From NCBI RefSeq assembly GCF_000972845.2, contig NW_020853550.1, positions 960,501-1,024,500 on the forward strand: 64,000 nt of DNA, read 5' to 3'. Every line of letters begins with the position of its first letter. Positions within the stretch are counted from its first letter, which is position 1. Shown here piece after piece: positions 48,660-60,042 of this stretch. A model generated the notes under the pieces. That model saw nothing but the letters and a program-made list of their open reading frames with translations. It did no database searches and had not been told where the DNA came from. This DNA comes from Larimichthys crocea (taxonomy: Eukaryota > Chordata > Actinopteri > Sciaenidae). Made by a program: the position numbers and the translations under genes.

Positions 48660-49190
48660 GCGTGCACACACAAACATTAAATGCACCAATTAGCCATAAT
48701 GTGACCGCCTGCCTAATGTTGTGTAGGCCCTGACTCATTGAGGCATGGACTCCACCACACCTGTGAAGGTGTGCTGTGGCGTCTGTCATTGTCTGTCTGA
48801 TACACAACAAACTGCAGTGCACTATGTGTTCTGACATCTTTCTATCCAAACCAGCATGAACTCATTTAGCAATTTGAGCTACGGTAACATGTCTGGTGGA
48901 TCAGACCACGTGGACCAGCCTTTACTCCCCATGTGTATCATTGAGCCACTTTAGTCAGCTGCTAACCACTGCAGACAGGAACACCCCACAGGAGCTGCAG
49001 ACACTCTGACTCAGTTGTCTAGCCTTCACAATTTGGCCCTTGTCAAAGTCGTTTAACCTCTAACCTTCATGAAGGTATTGGACTGCATTAGTTTCAGCCA
49101 TGTGGACCTAGTAAACTGGCAAAGTGTGTTTTTAGCATGTCATGGAGGTGGTCATTTAAAATGATACTGGTGGGTAGTATATTGTGTCAC
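48660..49190. mobile_element. Relic of a high-copy teleost DNA transposon downstream of let-7f
   Basis: CCAATTAGCCATAATGTGAC, TGAGGCATGGACTCCACCAC, GCAATTTGAGCTACGGTAAC and CACAATTTGGCCCTTGTCAA occur in the order I recall from a very abundant fish element, and the frame is destroyed. The element runs straight through 49000/49001. Its left part recurs at 59673-60013, where it is cut off. Confidence 0.55.
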
Positions 49191-49646
49191 AATAAATGCT
49201 ATTCTAAAGTACACAGTGAGAACAGGTGGGTTGTAATTCTGGTGCTTCAATAGTAGAGCATAAGAAGAGCATTAAGAGCATTCAAGTTCATTCATTTCCA
49301 GGTGATTCCACCTGCTGGTCAGCACAGCAGGTCAGGAGGCAGGAATGAATTAGTGTTAACTCAGGTTTAAACAGAGCTGTATGATGTAAATGATGTAAAC
49401 CCAGAGACGCTGTTGGGTTATTACAGGCTCGGGTGAGGTATGTGACAGATTGTTCAGGGAGCATCTGCCACTCGTTCGGTGCCTGCTGGGATACCGCTTG
49501 ACAACTGTACAGCAAGTAGTGTGCATAAATCATAGGACATCTTAGATGTTTCCCTGATTTGTCCAGATTTCTTAAGATCTTCTTGCTGGTTGGTTTTGGA
49601 CCTGTTCAAACTAAATAAAAGGTTCGCTGCAGAATAACAAACCTAC
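49191..49646. other. Unique sequence between the let-7 block and wnt7a exon 3
   Basis: If contig 2 is correct, this is part of wnt7a intron 3 on the minus strand. Exon 4 of wnt7a is not present here. Confidence 0.5.
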
Positions 49647-52600
49647 CTTGCGTCCCACTTCATTGTTATGTAAATTCATGAGCGTCCTGGCATTCTGCTT
49701 GATCTCCCGTGCATCCACAAACACCTTAGAGAAAACCAGGCCTAGTGGACGTCGCAGAACAAGCCGCCCCCACTTCCAGCCCCCTCCTGGTTGTAGAAAA
49801 CCTGTTTCTCCTTGTCCCAGCCGCCGCCGCTCAGGCTCTCCCTGGGTGCAGGCCGCGTGACTGCATGGGCGACCCCAGCAGCGATGATAGCGTAGGTGAA
49901 TGCAGCCTCCTTACTGCCTGTGATAAAGAGAAGACATTTTTAATCACAATTGCCGGCAACAGGATTCACTATTTCAGACACTGTCAAGCCTCCTTACATA
50001 CCTGGCATAGCTGCCTCAAACCAAATCATAAAATCCATGAGTCAAGCCAAGTCCAATTCATTAATCAAGCTCTCTTACAGCAGATAAACTTCTGGATGAA
50101 CTGGATCTTGCAGAAAATATAATGGAGCTAATTCTCGGGAAGTAGCTTGGCTTCATGTTGAGTTACAATCAAAGAACCGCACGGATTGTGATCATCTTTA
50201 AATCTAAAAGCACAGCTACACATGTTGGCCGATTAACAGTGAATCTGTTGAGTACATTTGGTAAAGATGCTTTCAGTGGGAGGATCCATCCTGTGGAGGT
50301 GAAGCTGAGAGGGCATGCAGAGCCTCCCTCCCTGGATGGATTTCCACTCCCATAATCTGAGTGCTTCAGATCAACTGCCTCTTTTAATTAAAATGGAGAC
50401 ATTTCCTGTTGGGACCACACGTGGAACGCATCCAAAGATGATCAGAAGTACATGAAGAGCACTCCAATAAAGTCATCATCTTCAACAATTACACATCCAT
50501 ACAAGGATTTTAGATCATTCTCTGTCACACAGTGGATAAAATTCTGTGCTGTCATACTCACATTCACTTTCATTGAAAAGACAATTTCAAAGTGCAAAGT
50601 AGATCAGACTGGAGCCATCTGGCCATCGAACATGTAAAGATATTAATCCGGCTCTCTGATCAGCCGGTAAAGAAGCAGCCTGTACCCACAGAGAGTTTCT
50701 TCAAGTAGCCAGCTTAGTGGGTGGGGAGGATACTTGATCCTAATGCCAAAAAATACTGTACATTGCTGCATCACTGCCAAAAAACAATCCTGAATTGATG
50801 TGTTCTGTCAGTTATCCGTGTTCCAGTCTGCTGAAACAAAACAATGGATTCAGACAGACTCTGTGAAAGGGCAGCGTGGACCCTGGACCGCTCGAGACGA
50901 CCTGCCGGCTCCTGGAACTCTGCCTGATTGTATAAATCTGGGGTAAAACCTGGATTCCTAATCCTGAAAGCTTTGATATGCATAAAAAAAGTGTAGCTCT
51001 TGGCCTGAAGCAGTGGTCTAGAAAATCAGTCGACATAAAACGTCTCCTCTTGCCAAAGCTGCAGGACCTGGAGTAAATTTGTAAACCTGGAAGAAAGTAC
51101 TTGTCTGAACTTGAAGCTTTTTTTTTGGGGGGGGGGGGGGGCGGGGGGGTCAACAGGACGTAGCGAGAATAGGTGGTGTAGGTCTGCAACAGGAGGTGGA
51201 GGGGATGCAGAGAATCACAGTGTGTGTTCGCTGTAAAAGATGGCAATGTGGTCACCTCAACCGTTCCGATCACAGATGACTTCATGAGGACAGGAAGCGT
51301 TATCACTGTTTCTACTGACACATCAAACAGGAGATCTCACAGCTTTAACTGTGGGTTAGGAGACTCGTCCAGACTGCACTCTATTTGTTGCAGCTAATAC
51401 TACAAACACCTCGGGCAGTATGATATAATATAAGGCCGTCAGGTACAATGCAGCAATCAGCATGAATTAAGGCTCAAACGAGATGTGAGCTGTAATCTTT
51501 AAAGACACTTGCTGTGAGAATGACACTGAGCTCTGCATCTGTCTCGGATGACACGTGGAACACCAGTGTGTGGATTGACTCTTTCCACAGTCCTGTCTCT
51601 GGAGCAAGCATCGCCCTCGAGCCTTATTCCACACACAGGACCAAATCTGTGGCTTATGTTCCCACCATGGCAGATGCACAGAGTCTGAGCTTCCGACTCT
51701 TGTCAGTGTCAGAGGTCGAGCACCTCGGAGGAATTCCTTTTTTTGGGGCTATTTCTGGAACCATTATAGCAATTGAAAACTTTTTCACGACTTCCTAAAC
51801 GCTTGCTCAGACAGTGCAAACTGAAAGACAACATACAACTGAGATACATGAAGAAAGCATGCTGTTGTAGACCTGTGCGCAAGCAACACACAATTATCAG
51901 GCCGCCAGTGTGCTCTTAGGCAGCAATTTAAAAATGGAAAGTTATTTCTCAGTAATAACTATTTTATTAGTTAGAAAATACTTCTTGTGAGCACTGTAAA
52001 TATGAAAATACAAGGCAGCTGACATGTTGCAACAACGTCTTCATGGCTCTTTGGAGGAAGAACTCGTGGTGAAGAGGAATCTGTGTGAAAAAGCATCTAG
52101 AAGCTTTCTAACCTGCAAAAACAGAAACAATATTCTGTAGTGCCGTTCCGATTCACACTCAGCTGCCCTGCCTGCACAGACCTCTATAGCAATAAGTGTC
52201 ATGTGAGAATAAGTGCAATAAAATGACTTTGAACCCATCACAGAACTCGCTGGACATAAAAAGACATTACATTCAGTCAGTGAGGATGTACAGGTCTTCC
52301 TTGGTGCAACATACCCACTCTGAGCTCTTTCCCGAAGACCGTCCTCTCTCCCAGGGCAGAGCAGTTCCAGCGTCCGTGTTGAACTGAAACTGACACTCAA
52401 TGATCCCCATCTGAAACCTTCTCACTATCGATCGCATCCGGTCGGCTCTGACAGTAGTCCTCTGACGCGGTGCCAAACCGGGGATTTTATTGCAGATGAT
52501 GCTCGCTCCCAGAGCCACCCCCGATGCAGACCCCTGCGGTGAAGGTGAGAGGTTTAAAATGTGGCGTTTGTCGTCTGGGGCTCTGCAGGTGTTTGAATAA

Positions 52601-52862
52601 CATGAGGATAGACTGTGTGTGATGGCTGCCTGCGTCTGGTGATATTATAATTACGTGATGTGAGGTTAACCAGACCTTCACCTCATTAATCATAAATCTC
52701 ACATTTTCTTAAGCCAATTATTTTAATCTTTATTTTTTTTTAATCTTGTGTGGAAACACGCAGCCCCTGCAGGACATCCCCCAAAACTCACCCGATTTTC
52801 AAATAGACAACTCCAAGGCACAGGAAAAAATGGAAAATCCAGCGCCGTGCCTTCCTACTCAT
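49647..52862 (-). pseudogene. wnt7a: Inverted, error-rich partial copy of wnt7a (exons 1-3; exon 4 not found)
   Basis: On the minus strand, exon 1 (52862-52792) is intact. Exon 2 (52533-52315) is 219 nt instead of 227 and is frameshifted several times, including a lost T just after the acceptor. Exon 3 (49917-49647) is about one base off the expected 272 nt and also frameshifted. Exon 3 is recognisable from EAAFTYAIIAAGVAHAVT after the acceptor at 49918 and from the codons for KVFVDAREIKQNARTLMNLH before the donor at 49646. No exon 4 (the Cys-rich C-terminal half) is found on the minus strand below 49647. The DNA between the exons is homologous to the plus-strand copy at 60-64 kb but differs by many substitutions and one-base indels. 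It is either an unpolished assembly copy or a truncated allele, not a usable gene as written. Confidence 0.85.
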
Positions 52863-53290
52863 GGTGCTCCGCCCAGCCGGTGTGTTACACGCTCTGCTGT
52901 TGCAACAGCAGCCTTTTTGTGCGCGGAGTCCCGGGGGGGTCCAGGTGTTCCGGGCTGCAGACGGGAAGAAAAGCTCCTCGGGACAAACCAAAGTTTGTGG
53001 AAATCAACTCGTCCTGGTTTCATTTGGTTGCTGTCCGGCGCTGTGAGCCTGTGCTGGGAGCATTGGGGCTGTTGTTTCAGGTAAAGCAGCTCGGCTCCTC
53101 ACTGATCAGGCTGAGTGTGTGTGTGTTTGTGTGTAGTGTGTGTGTGTGTGGTGTCTATGTGTGTGTGTGTGTGTCCCTGTGTGTGTCTACCTTTTTCTAT
53201 CAGGCGTGTTTTGCAGAGGATCTGCCTCTGAGCCGCTCACACACTCTCAGCCTGCCGTACACGCTCAGCTCATCTGTCCTTCTCTATCTG

Positions 53291-53307
53291 ACACACACAC
53301 ACACACA

Positions 53308-53346
<39 letters not shown>
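53291..53346. repeat. (CA)n microsatellite upstream of wnt7a (inverted copy)
   Basis: A CA run with one CC interruption. The matching tract in the plus-strand copy is 61175-61233, uninterrupted. Confidence 0.93.
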
Positions 53347-53347
<1 letters not shown>

Positions 53348-53554
53348 GCTGCTGCACCAGATCTGGGTACAGTTATGACCAGGAGCGTCTTGGATGTTCA
53401 GCTCTTCACACACCACCACACATACTGTCCCCGGGCTCTGGATCGTCCTCCTCATGTCTGATAGACGAGCAGCTACCGGCACGGTTTTATTCAGGTTCCA
53501 GCAATAAACGCCCCTCCCACCGATCCACTGTTCCTGACAAGTTTTGACCCCCCT

Positions 53555-53632
53555 CCACACACACCACACACCACACACACACCACACCACACACACACAC
53601 ACACACACACCACACACCACCACACACACAGT
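53555..53632. repeat. Interrupted (CA)n microsatellite
   Basis: CA repeats broken by CACCACAC units. The plus-strand copy has a pure TG run at 60909-60967. Confidence 0.9.
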
Positions 53633-53747
53633 GTGAATGAACTGAACTACTGTATTAATTGAATTTTTTGCTTGAGTGTTTCCACTTTATGCTACTTCAT
53701 ACTTACTCCATACTCCACATTGTAAAATATTATTAAATATGTTGTAC

Positions 53748-53750
<3 letters not shown>

Positions 53751-53790
<40 letters not shown>
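53751..53790. repeat. Poly-A tract
   Basis: About 39 consecutive A. The counterpart in the plus-strand copy is a shorter poly-T at 60764-60787. Confidence 0.93.
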
Positions 53791-53791
<1 letters not shown>

Positions 53792-54504
53792 GGCAGCTGT
53801 GATTGCCAGGATTATTTTACCGTAATAAACTAACAACACACTGTATAATTTTTCCTAATTTTACTGTAAAGGATAATACTGTTGTTTTGTCATATAACTG
53901 ACATGAACATACCATATTAATGCTGTATAATAATACTTTTGCCATGAAATATTACAGTGTTTTCCTGTTCATAAAACAGTCTCCAAATACAAAATTCTTT
54001 CTTTGCATAAATCCCCTCAAAATGTTTCCATGAAATATGACTGTGTTTTACTGTAACAATAAAACATATTTCATCTTCGTCATATTCTTTGACGAAAATG
54101 AAGACATTTTTTTACAGTGTGCACAGGTACACCTATAAATGAGTTGATGGTGGGAGGTGCTGTAGGTAATGCATCATTACTTATCCAGTAATTCTTTCAT
54201 ATTTGATCATTTTAATGCTCTTCATATATCACATGAGATTTTTCTCCTGACTCGCTGACTTCATGGTGGTCTTCCGTGCAGGAAGAACCATGCTTTTAGT
54301 TCACGGGCTGCAGCTCCACCTGCTGACACAACTGTGCAACTACTACCATCATGTTCAAAAGGTCAAGGCCAGAAAATGAACCTGTTTGAGTGTGCCGGCA
54401 CAGACCCAGGTGGAACACATGTGCCTGAACAGAACAGACCTTTGTCTGGACCAAGTACACGCGAGATTTACTGAGGAGAGCTGAGCTCTGATCTATACTG
54501 GAAC

Positions 54505-54793
54505 CAGCGCCGGTCCTGGCCACATTTGCGCCCTGGGCGAACCCACCCCCCCCCCCCCCCCACACCCCCCCCCCCCCCCCCCCCCCCGGGCGACTCATGC
54601 GTGCGCCCCCCTCGGTCTGTCCGACGCCCCCCTCTGCCTTCTAACACCCCGCTCCCGGGGCGCCCGCTCCGCTAACTTAGTGAGCGGTATCGAAATTACC
54701 GAGGTTTTTAGCTTTTTCGGGCGTTCGTGCGCCCCCCACGGAGAATGCGCCCTGGGCGGCCGCCCACATTGCCCATAGCTAGGACCGGCCCTG
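54505..54793. mobile_element. hAT-type transposon, 289 bp, GC-rich with long C tracts
   Basis: The left end CAGCGCCGGTCCTGGC and the right end, whose complement is CAGGGCCGGTCCTAGC, form terminal inverted repeats. They are flanked by a perfect 8-bp target duplication ACTGGAAC (54497-54504 and 54794-54801). Subterminal TGCGCCCTGGGCG occurs near both ends. The interior carries long C runs (54542-54586) and CGCCCCCC motifs. In the inverted copy only one terminus survives (60014-60042). Confidence 0.85.
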
Positions 54794-54892
54794 ACTGGAA
54801 CACCTGTGTCAGTGTGAGGAATCCACTGCTACAACACTTCACCTTTGAAAGAAAGAACTACCAAAGCCTTTATTTGTAATATTTCATGCTTC

Positions 54893-54902
54893 NNNNNNNN
54901 NN
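54893..54902. other. Assembly gap (10 N)
   Basis: Ten consecutive N. The sequence to the right restarts 11 kb upstream content (43890 onwards). Confidence 0.99.
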
Positions 54903-55489
54903 CCCGCCGTTAGCTTCTCCGCACAGCCATGCTGGAACGTGCTGCTAGCTAGCCCGAGCTAACGAGCTAGCGGGTCGTAAGGAGTGGTTCAGAGGCGGAG
55001 CAGGCGGAGTGCGGGGCTTCGTCTGGGGGCTGTGTGGATGCGGGTTACAACCGCCGCGAGAAGAAGGACTTCACCGTCGGCTGAAACGTCCGAACAGGGC
55101 GGCGTAGCTCTCAAATGCCCAGTCACGTTGGCTAATTATTAGAGGTAGCCTAGCCTTGCTAGCCCTCCATTGCCTGTTGAAGGTCCCAGTGAGAGGCACG
55201 TTCCCCGGGAAGAGCTCCACAGAAGCCCCCTGAGTGTGTGCCAGCTCCCCGACAGAGCCAGCACAGGTTTCCTCCATTGTTCTGGAGGCTGTGTGCAGAC
55301 AGGATGAACATACTCTGAGGCTGAAGCGGGTTCAGGTGTGGACACGCTTCAAGAGATGGAACATTGAACAGGGCAGACAGCTGCTGATGAACCTGTCCTG
55401 TCTCATTTAGTCTGAGCACACCTTTTCCTGTTGGCTCCATGGCTGACTGACTCCTCGCTGCATGGCTTCATTATGAAGTTCCTCACTTC

Positions 55490-56093
55490 TAGGGATGGGA
55501 ATTGATAAGATTGGTCTGATTCCATTATCGATTCTGCTTAACGATTAAATTCTTTATCGTTTCTCATTTGGCAAAAAAATGAGAACAAACAGTTTGATCA
55601 GCATCGACTTTGTTTAGTTAGAAGTATCAGGACCTTACAAAACCAACAGCGAGGTCAAAAGAGGCCCACAGCCTGGATAATAGTAACGATGTGTAGTAAC
55701 CGCAGAGGTGGTCATAGCCTGGCTGCTGCTAGATTGAGATTCATCTCCAGTCCGAAACGTGTCAAAAACACGACATTCATTTCAATATATTGCACGTTGT
55801 GTGCGCAAATGTTTCTGCATGTTTGTCATGTTCCCTCCCGACGCTGTTATCTCCACTTTGCAATGATTGCAAGTTGCCATATTTTTTTGGTAAAATGCAG
55901 CCAAACTTTGGAGCATTTGAACCGAGTGGGTGACATTGTTTACTACTGATTGCACTGCACGTGCCAAACTTGCGTAAGTTACGTGCCGTAATTAGTTGTG
56001 CTTGCTGGAATTGATAAGAGAATTGTTAGATAAACTGCCAAACGATTCCATGGAATTGAAACACACGGAACTGGTTCTCGATTCCCATCCCTA
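55490..56093 (-). mobile_element. hAT relic with BED zinc-finger remnant, second copy in the exact repeat
   Basis: Identical to 44477-45080 at the 11,013-bp offset, including the CTCACTTC duplication and the BED-finger frame (55967-55782, minus). It is present because the whole block is repeated, not through independent transposition. Confidence 0.83.
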
Positions 56094-58516
56094 CTCACTT
56101 CCCAATCTAAAACTAATAATGTGGCTCAGGAGGTGGAGCGGACGACCCGCTCCACCTCCTCCAGTCTGCACGTCGAAGTGTCCTTGGGCAAGACACTGAA
56201 CCCCAAAGTTGCTCCCTGTGAGTCGCTTTGGATAAAACCGTCAGCTAAATGTAAGACAGTTCGCCACAATAAATAGTTGTCTAAAATAAATAGTTGTGTC
56301 ATTGTTCAGCCCAGTTCTGCGGTGTCAGATGAGATGAGGTCTTCTTTGTTTATCATTGTGTTTGTTTTGTTGCAGCAGCTCAGAAGTGCGCAGGTTTGTG
56401 TTTGTGCCAGCAGGACGTAGAATATTCAGTGCGTCCGCTGACGAGAAGACTGGAGACATTTTCAGATATAGAATTATGTATTCTGAACAGTTTCGTTCAA
56501 AGTCTGTGAAATGTTTTGAGGAAAACTTTTCAACCAGCTTTGTGTCGTAACACATGTTGCCTGGACCCAGAGCTTATCTGACAGACGTTTGCCGGCTCTC
56601 AGGTTGTTGTTGGAATCACAGACTTCCACATTTTTCCTCTCCCGCCATGTGTCCATGTAGCGTGTGATCGAGTGATGTGCCGTATTTGGTGAGGAGTGGA
56701 GCACAGACAGGAGAGTGTACTACACAACCTGCAGAGAGGACGTCAGTAGTTCAGTAAGACAACAGACCTGGATTCAGAGCAGACGCCTCACATCTCCTCC
56801 GTCCACAGTTGGGACCATGACTGTAAGTGTGCATGTAAGTGGAAATGTGGTCTCCAGCTCTGCTCCAGGATCTTGGAGATGTATGGAGACCATGGAGTGG
56901 TATGGATGGAGAAGGTGTCGCCTCATGCAGACCTCAGGGTGCTGATTCTGATTAGCTGTATCGGCGTGGTGCTGAATGTGGGCTGTGTTGATCGTTTAGA
57001 ACCACCTCAGGGTGCTCCTGGAGGGAAGGGGTCACCCTAACCCCCGAGACCAAACAGCCCTGATTTTGGTATTGGCTTGTGTTGACCCAAAGAGAAAGAG
57101 AGCAGTGTGCTGGACCTGGCTGCCAGCAGAGTGTCTGTGTATGAAGAAATACTGTGAACTTCATTCAGCAATTACTGAGATGTGATAGTGGTTTCTACGA
57201 GAGTCTGTAACTTTTTAAATGTTTGAATTTTCCACTTCAGAAGCAGACCTGTACTGTCCTGTCTCACCTCTACTACCTGTTGTTTATTAGAATAGAACAT
57301 CTTTATTTGTCATTATGCAATGCATAACAAAATGTAAGTGCATTACTCAGTGCAGGAGTCAAACATGTGTACTATGTACAATGAGTAGCACATACACCAT
57401 TTCATGGCTTACTTCATGTGATCATTTAAAGCTGTGATGGTCTTTGCATGAAAACAGTTTTCAGTCAGTTTGTATGTGTTCTCATTGTTGTGTATCGCCT
57501 GCCTGAGGGGAACAGTTGGAATCACTATGGCCGGGGTGGGAGGGTCCTTGATGATGGTCTGCGCTCTTTTGAGGCAGTGGGAATTCATACATGAAGTCAA
57601 GTTAACTTGCAGGGATGAAATGAAATACTACTATTCTTCTACTCTTTCTCTGATTGGTCTAACCAAACCAATGAGTGCAGCAACAAGAGGCAGAACAGGG
57701 CGGGTCTTTGTGCTGCTCGTCCCTGACTGGCTGTTTAAAGCAGAGATGGTTTATCGTGTGTGGGGAGAGCTGTCGAATACACAAGTCTGAAGGTTCACCA
57801 CAGTGTGCCAGACAAAACCAGGAACGTGAAGATGTGAAATCATACACGACCAGTTGTCTTTGAATATACACCAACATGGTGCACACTATAATGTCTGTTG
57901 GACAGCTGACACATACGGAGTTTGGTCTTGATGTGTGGCGTGCTGGCAGCTGCTGTCCATGGTCCTGAACTTCAAATAAACATGACGGGTTGGCCTCCGT
58001 CACCAGTCTACGGTTATCTGTGCACTAAAGAGTGAGTGCATCAGCCGTGTGGACAAACACATTTATGATTGTCTTGTTTTGTTACTCGACGCTCAAGTAT
58101 GAACATGGCCACATATCATCAGCCGCTGTCTGTGTCCTTCCCATTTCTGCGTATGTCAGGCTCTCTCTCATTAGCTGAGTTTACAGTCGCTTTTTACCCG
58201 TAACAAACTGCACAGTGGGTCTCAGACTTAGGACTGGGTGTCATCCAAGTTTGTGCTGCTCGAAAAGCAGCCCCGCTTTTAAACACACCCTCACTGCTCA
58301 TTGTATTATTCCCACCTTATTAATCAGACTAAGACTAAGTTTCTAAAGTTCGTTGAATTAGCTGTTGTAATATTGACTGACCTTTAACCACCCACCCATG
58401 TGTCTTTCTGTCCACAGTGAGTCTGTCGTCACTCCGTGTCAGACGTCCTGGATCAGCAGCTGGTCCCTGTTGGTCCGAGCGGATGCCCTCTCCCTGCAGA
58501 GCACGGCTTTGTTTGC

Positions 58517-58605
58517 GCTGTGGGATGAGGTAGTAGGTTGTATAGTTTTAGGGTCACACCCGCACTGGGAGATAACTATTCAACCTACTGTCTTTCTCAA
58601 AGTGC
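58517..58605 (+). ncRNA. let-7a: let-7a precursor, second copy in the exact 5.1-kb repeat
   Basis: This hairpin is identical to the one at 47504-47592, shifted by exactly 11,013 bp. The 5p mature strand is 58526-58547 and the 3p arm is 58576-58596. It lies in the block that restarts directly after the 10-N gap at 54893-54902, so it is probably the same locus assembled twice. Confidence 0.93.
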
Positions 58606-58668
58606 CAGACACACGTCAGTGTGTCCTCTGAAGGCTTCCCTGGATCAACATGTTTGACTCTAGCTGCT

Positions 58669-58761
58669 CGCACAGTGTGAGGTAGTAGATTGTATAGTTG
58701 GAGGGTAGTGATTTTGCCCTGTTTTGGAGATAACTATACAATCTATTGCCTTCCCTGAAGA
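58669..58761 (+). ncRNA. let-7f: let-7f precursor, second copy in the exact 5.1-kb repeat
   Basis: This hairpin is identical to 47656-47748 with the same 11,013-bp shift. The 5p mature strand is 58678-58699 and the 3p arm is 58734-58755. The evidence for let-7f is the same; only its status as an independent locus is doubtful. Confidence 0.93.
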
Positions 58762-60013
58762 GTGTCATTGCTTCACATGTATTTATGATTACTGTATTCA
58801 TACATGGTTGCTTCAAAGAGAGCTCTATAAACTTATTCTCACCAGACATTGTAGTGTGTTCTTTAGTTTCTGGAGTTGATCCTGAGCTGCAATGATTGTG
58901 GAGCTAATACAATGTTTGACAGCCATAAAGCAGGAGGTCTCTTTTTAGATTTCTCCATAGCAAATGAATAGGCGTGTCACAAAATCAACTTTATACTCCA
59001 AGTTATTTTTCTGTTTCGACTAACGAAATCAAAATGATCACGGTGCTTTTGCAGGTGAGCTGTTGTCCTCTGTACTCTTCTGCCATCTACTCACCTTATT
59101 TAAATGACACCATATGTACCATGATTATATCACATTTAATAACATAAATAAGTTATCTTTTTAAAGATAAGATATGCACGAGTTTGAATGTGTTGTCAGG
59201 GAATTTAAGGTAAACTGAACTGCTCATCTAAAACAAGACAATGCAAATCTTTTGAACAGTGCCTGTGTTCTTAAATTATCACTGTACCTACAACTTCTCC
59301 ACTTTATTTGCCAATTCCTCACATTTTAATATTTTTCTATTAAATTTTTACTGCTTATTTGTTATTGTTGTTTGTCTTGATCACTCTGTGTGCAGCTGCC
59401 TTTCTTGGCCAGGTCACCTTGTGAAAGAGGTCTTCATCTTAATGCATTTTTTATCTGGTTAAATAAAGGTTATTATAATAAAAGAGTTCATATTCTAACA
59501 ATAGCATATTTGTCTCCTAAAAAGAAGTTCACGTTCACTCTATGATATAAATTCACGGTGAAAATAGTGTCTGCCTTTGTTTTGTCCGTGTGATCATAAA
59601 CTTCTCTTGTATTTTTTTTATTTCTAATAAAATGTAGAATTTGGGAAACGTTGTGGACTGTTAATCAGCATGGCGTGCACACACAAACATTAAATGCACC
59701 AATTAGCCATAATGTGACCGCCTGCCTAATGTTGTGTAGGCCCTGACTCATTGAGGCATGGACTCCACCACACCTGTGAAGGTGTGCTGTGGCGTCTGTC
59801 ATTGTCTGTCTGATACACAACAAACTGCAGTGCACTATGTGTTCTGACATCTTTCTATCCAAACCAGCATGAACTCATTTAGCAATTTGAGCTACGGTAA
59901 CATGTCTGGTGGATCAGACCACGTGGACCAGCCTTTACTCCCCATGTGTATCATTGAGCCACTTTAGTCAGCTGCTAACCACTGCAGACAGGAACACCCC
60001 ACAGGAGCTGCAG

Positions 60014-60042
60014 GGGCGCAAATGTGGCCAGGACCGGCGCTG
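60014..60042. mobile_element. Truncated hAT terminus at a rearrangement junction
   Basis: These 29 bases, reading GGGCGCAAATGTGGCCAGGA and then CCGGCGCTG, are the reverse complement of the left terminus of the hAT at 54505-54793. They are followed by the same target site (GTTCCAGT, 60043-60050). The rest of the element is missing; the sequence to the left belongs to the 5.1-kb let-7 block. Confidence 0.85.

Larger units (their letters stand above)
43890..49000 (+). repeat. Exact 5,111-bp direct repeat, copy 1 (contains let-7a/let-7f)
   Basis: Every landmark from 43890 to 49000 recurs at a constant +11,013-bp offset (54903-60013), with no length difference. Copy 1 is flanked by unique sequence on both sides. 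Copy 2 begins at the first base after the N gap. Perfect identity across non-coding DNA points to the same molecule assembled twice, though a very recent duplication is formally possible. Confidence 0.9.
50548..54504 (-). repeat. Inverted repeat arm, copy 1 (wnt7a 5' region)
   Basis: Read on the minus strand, this segment matches 60043-64000 on the plus strand from the hAT target site through wnt7a exons 1-2 to the window end. Substitutions, indels and microsatellite length differences are plentiful. The match presumably continues beyond 64000 to cover exon 3 at 49647-49917. Confidence 0.85.
54903..60013 (+). repeat. Exact 5,111-bp direct repeat, copy 2 (contains let-7a/let-7f)
   Basis: This is the partner of 43890-49000. 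It starts at the N-gap edge within a GC-rich stretch and ends at the sequence GGAGCTGCAG. Copy 1 continues there into the rest of a transposon, but copy 2 switches abruptly into a hAT terminal repeat. It carries a second hAT relic (55490-56093), a SINE fragment (56111-56258) and a second let-7 pair. Confidence 0.9.

Noticed and set aside
47750..49000. Possible third let-7 (let-7d or let-7b) downstream of let-7f
   Set aside because: No further GAGGTAGTAG-like seed was found on either strand in this stretch.
51514..51798. 94-codon plus-strand frame between wnt7a exons 2 and 3
   Set aside because: The matching part of the plus-strand copy (about 62.7-63.1 kb) does not keep the frame, and it lies in a wnt7a intron.
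53270..53629. Cys/Val-rich frames at 53.1-53.6 kb and 61.1-61.5 kb
   Set aside because: They are translations of CA/TG repeats in the wnt7a 5' flank.
54296..54598. 100-codon Gly-rich minus-strand frame
   Set aside because: The Gly run is the poly-C part of a hAT element. The remainder is not preserved as a gene in the inverted copy.
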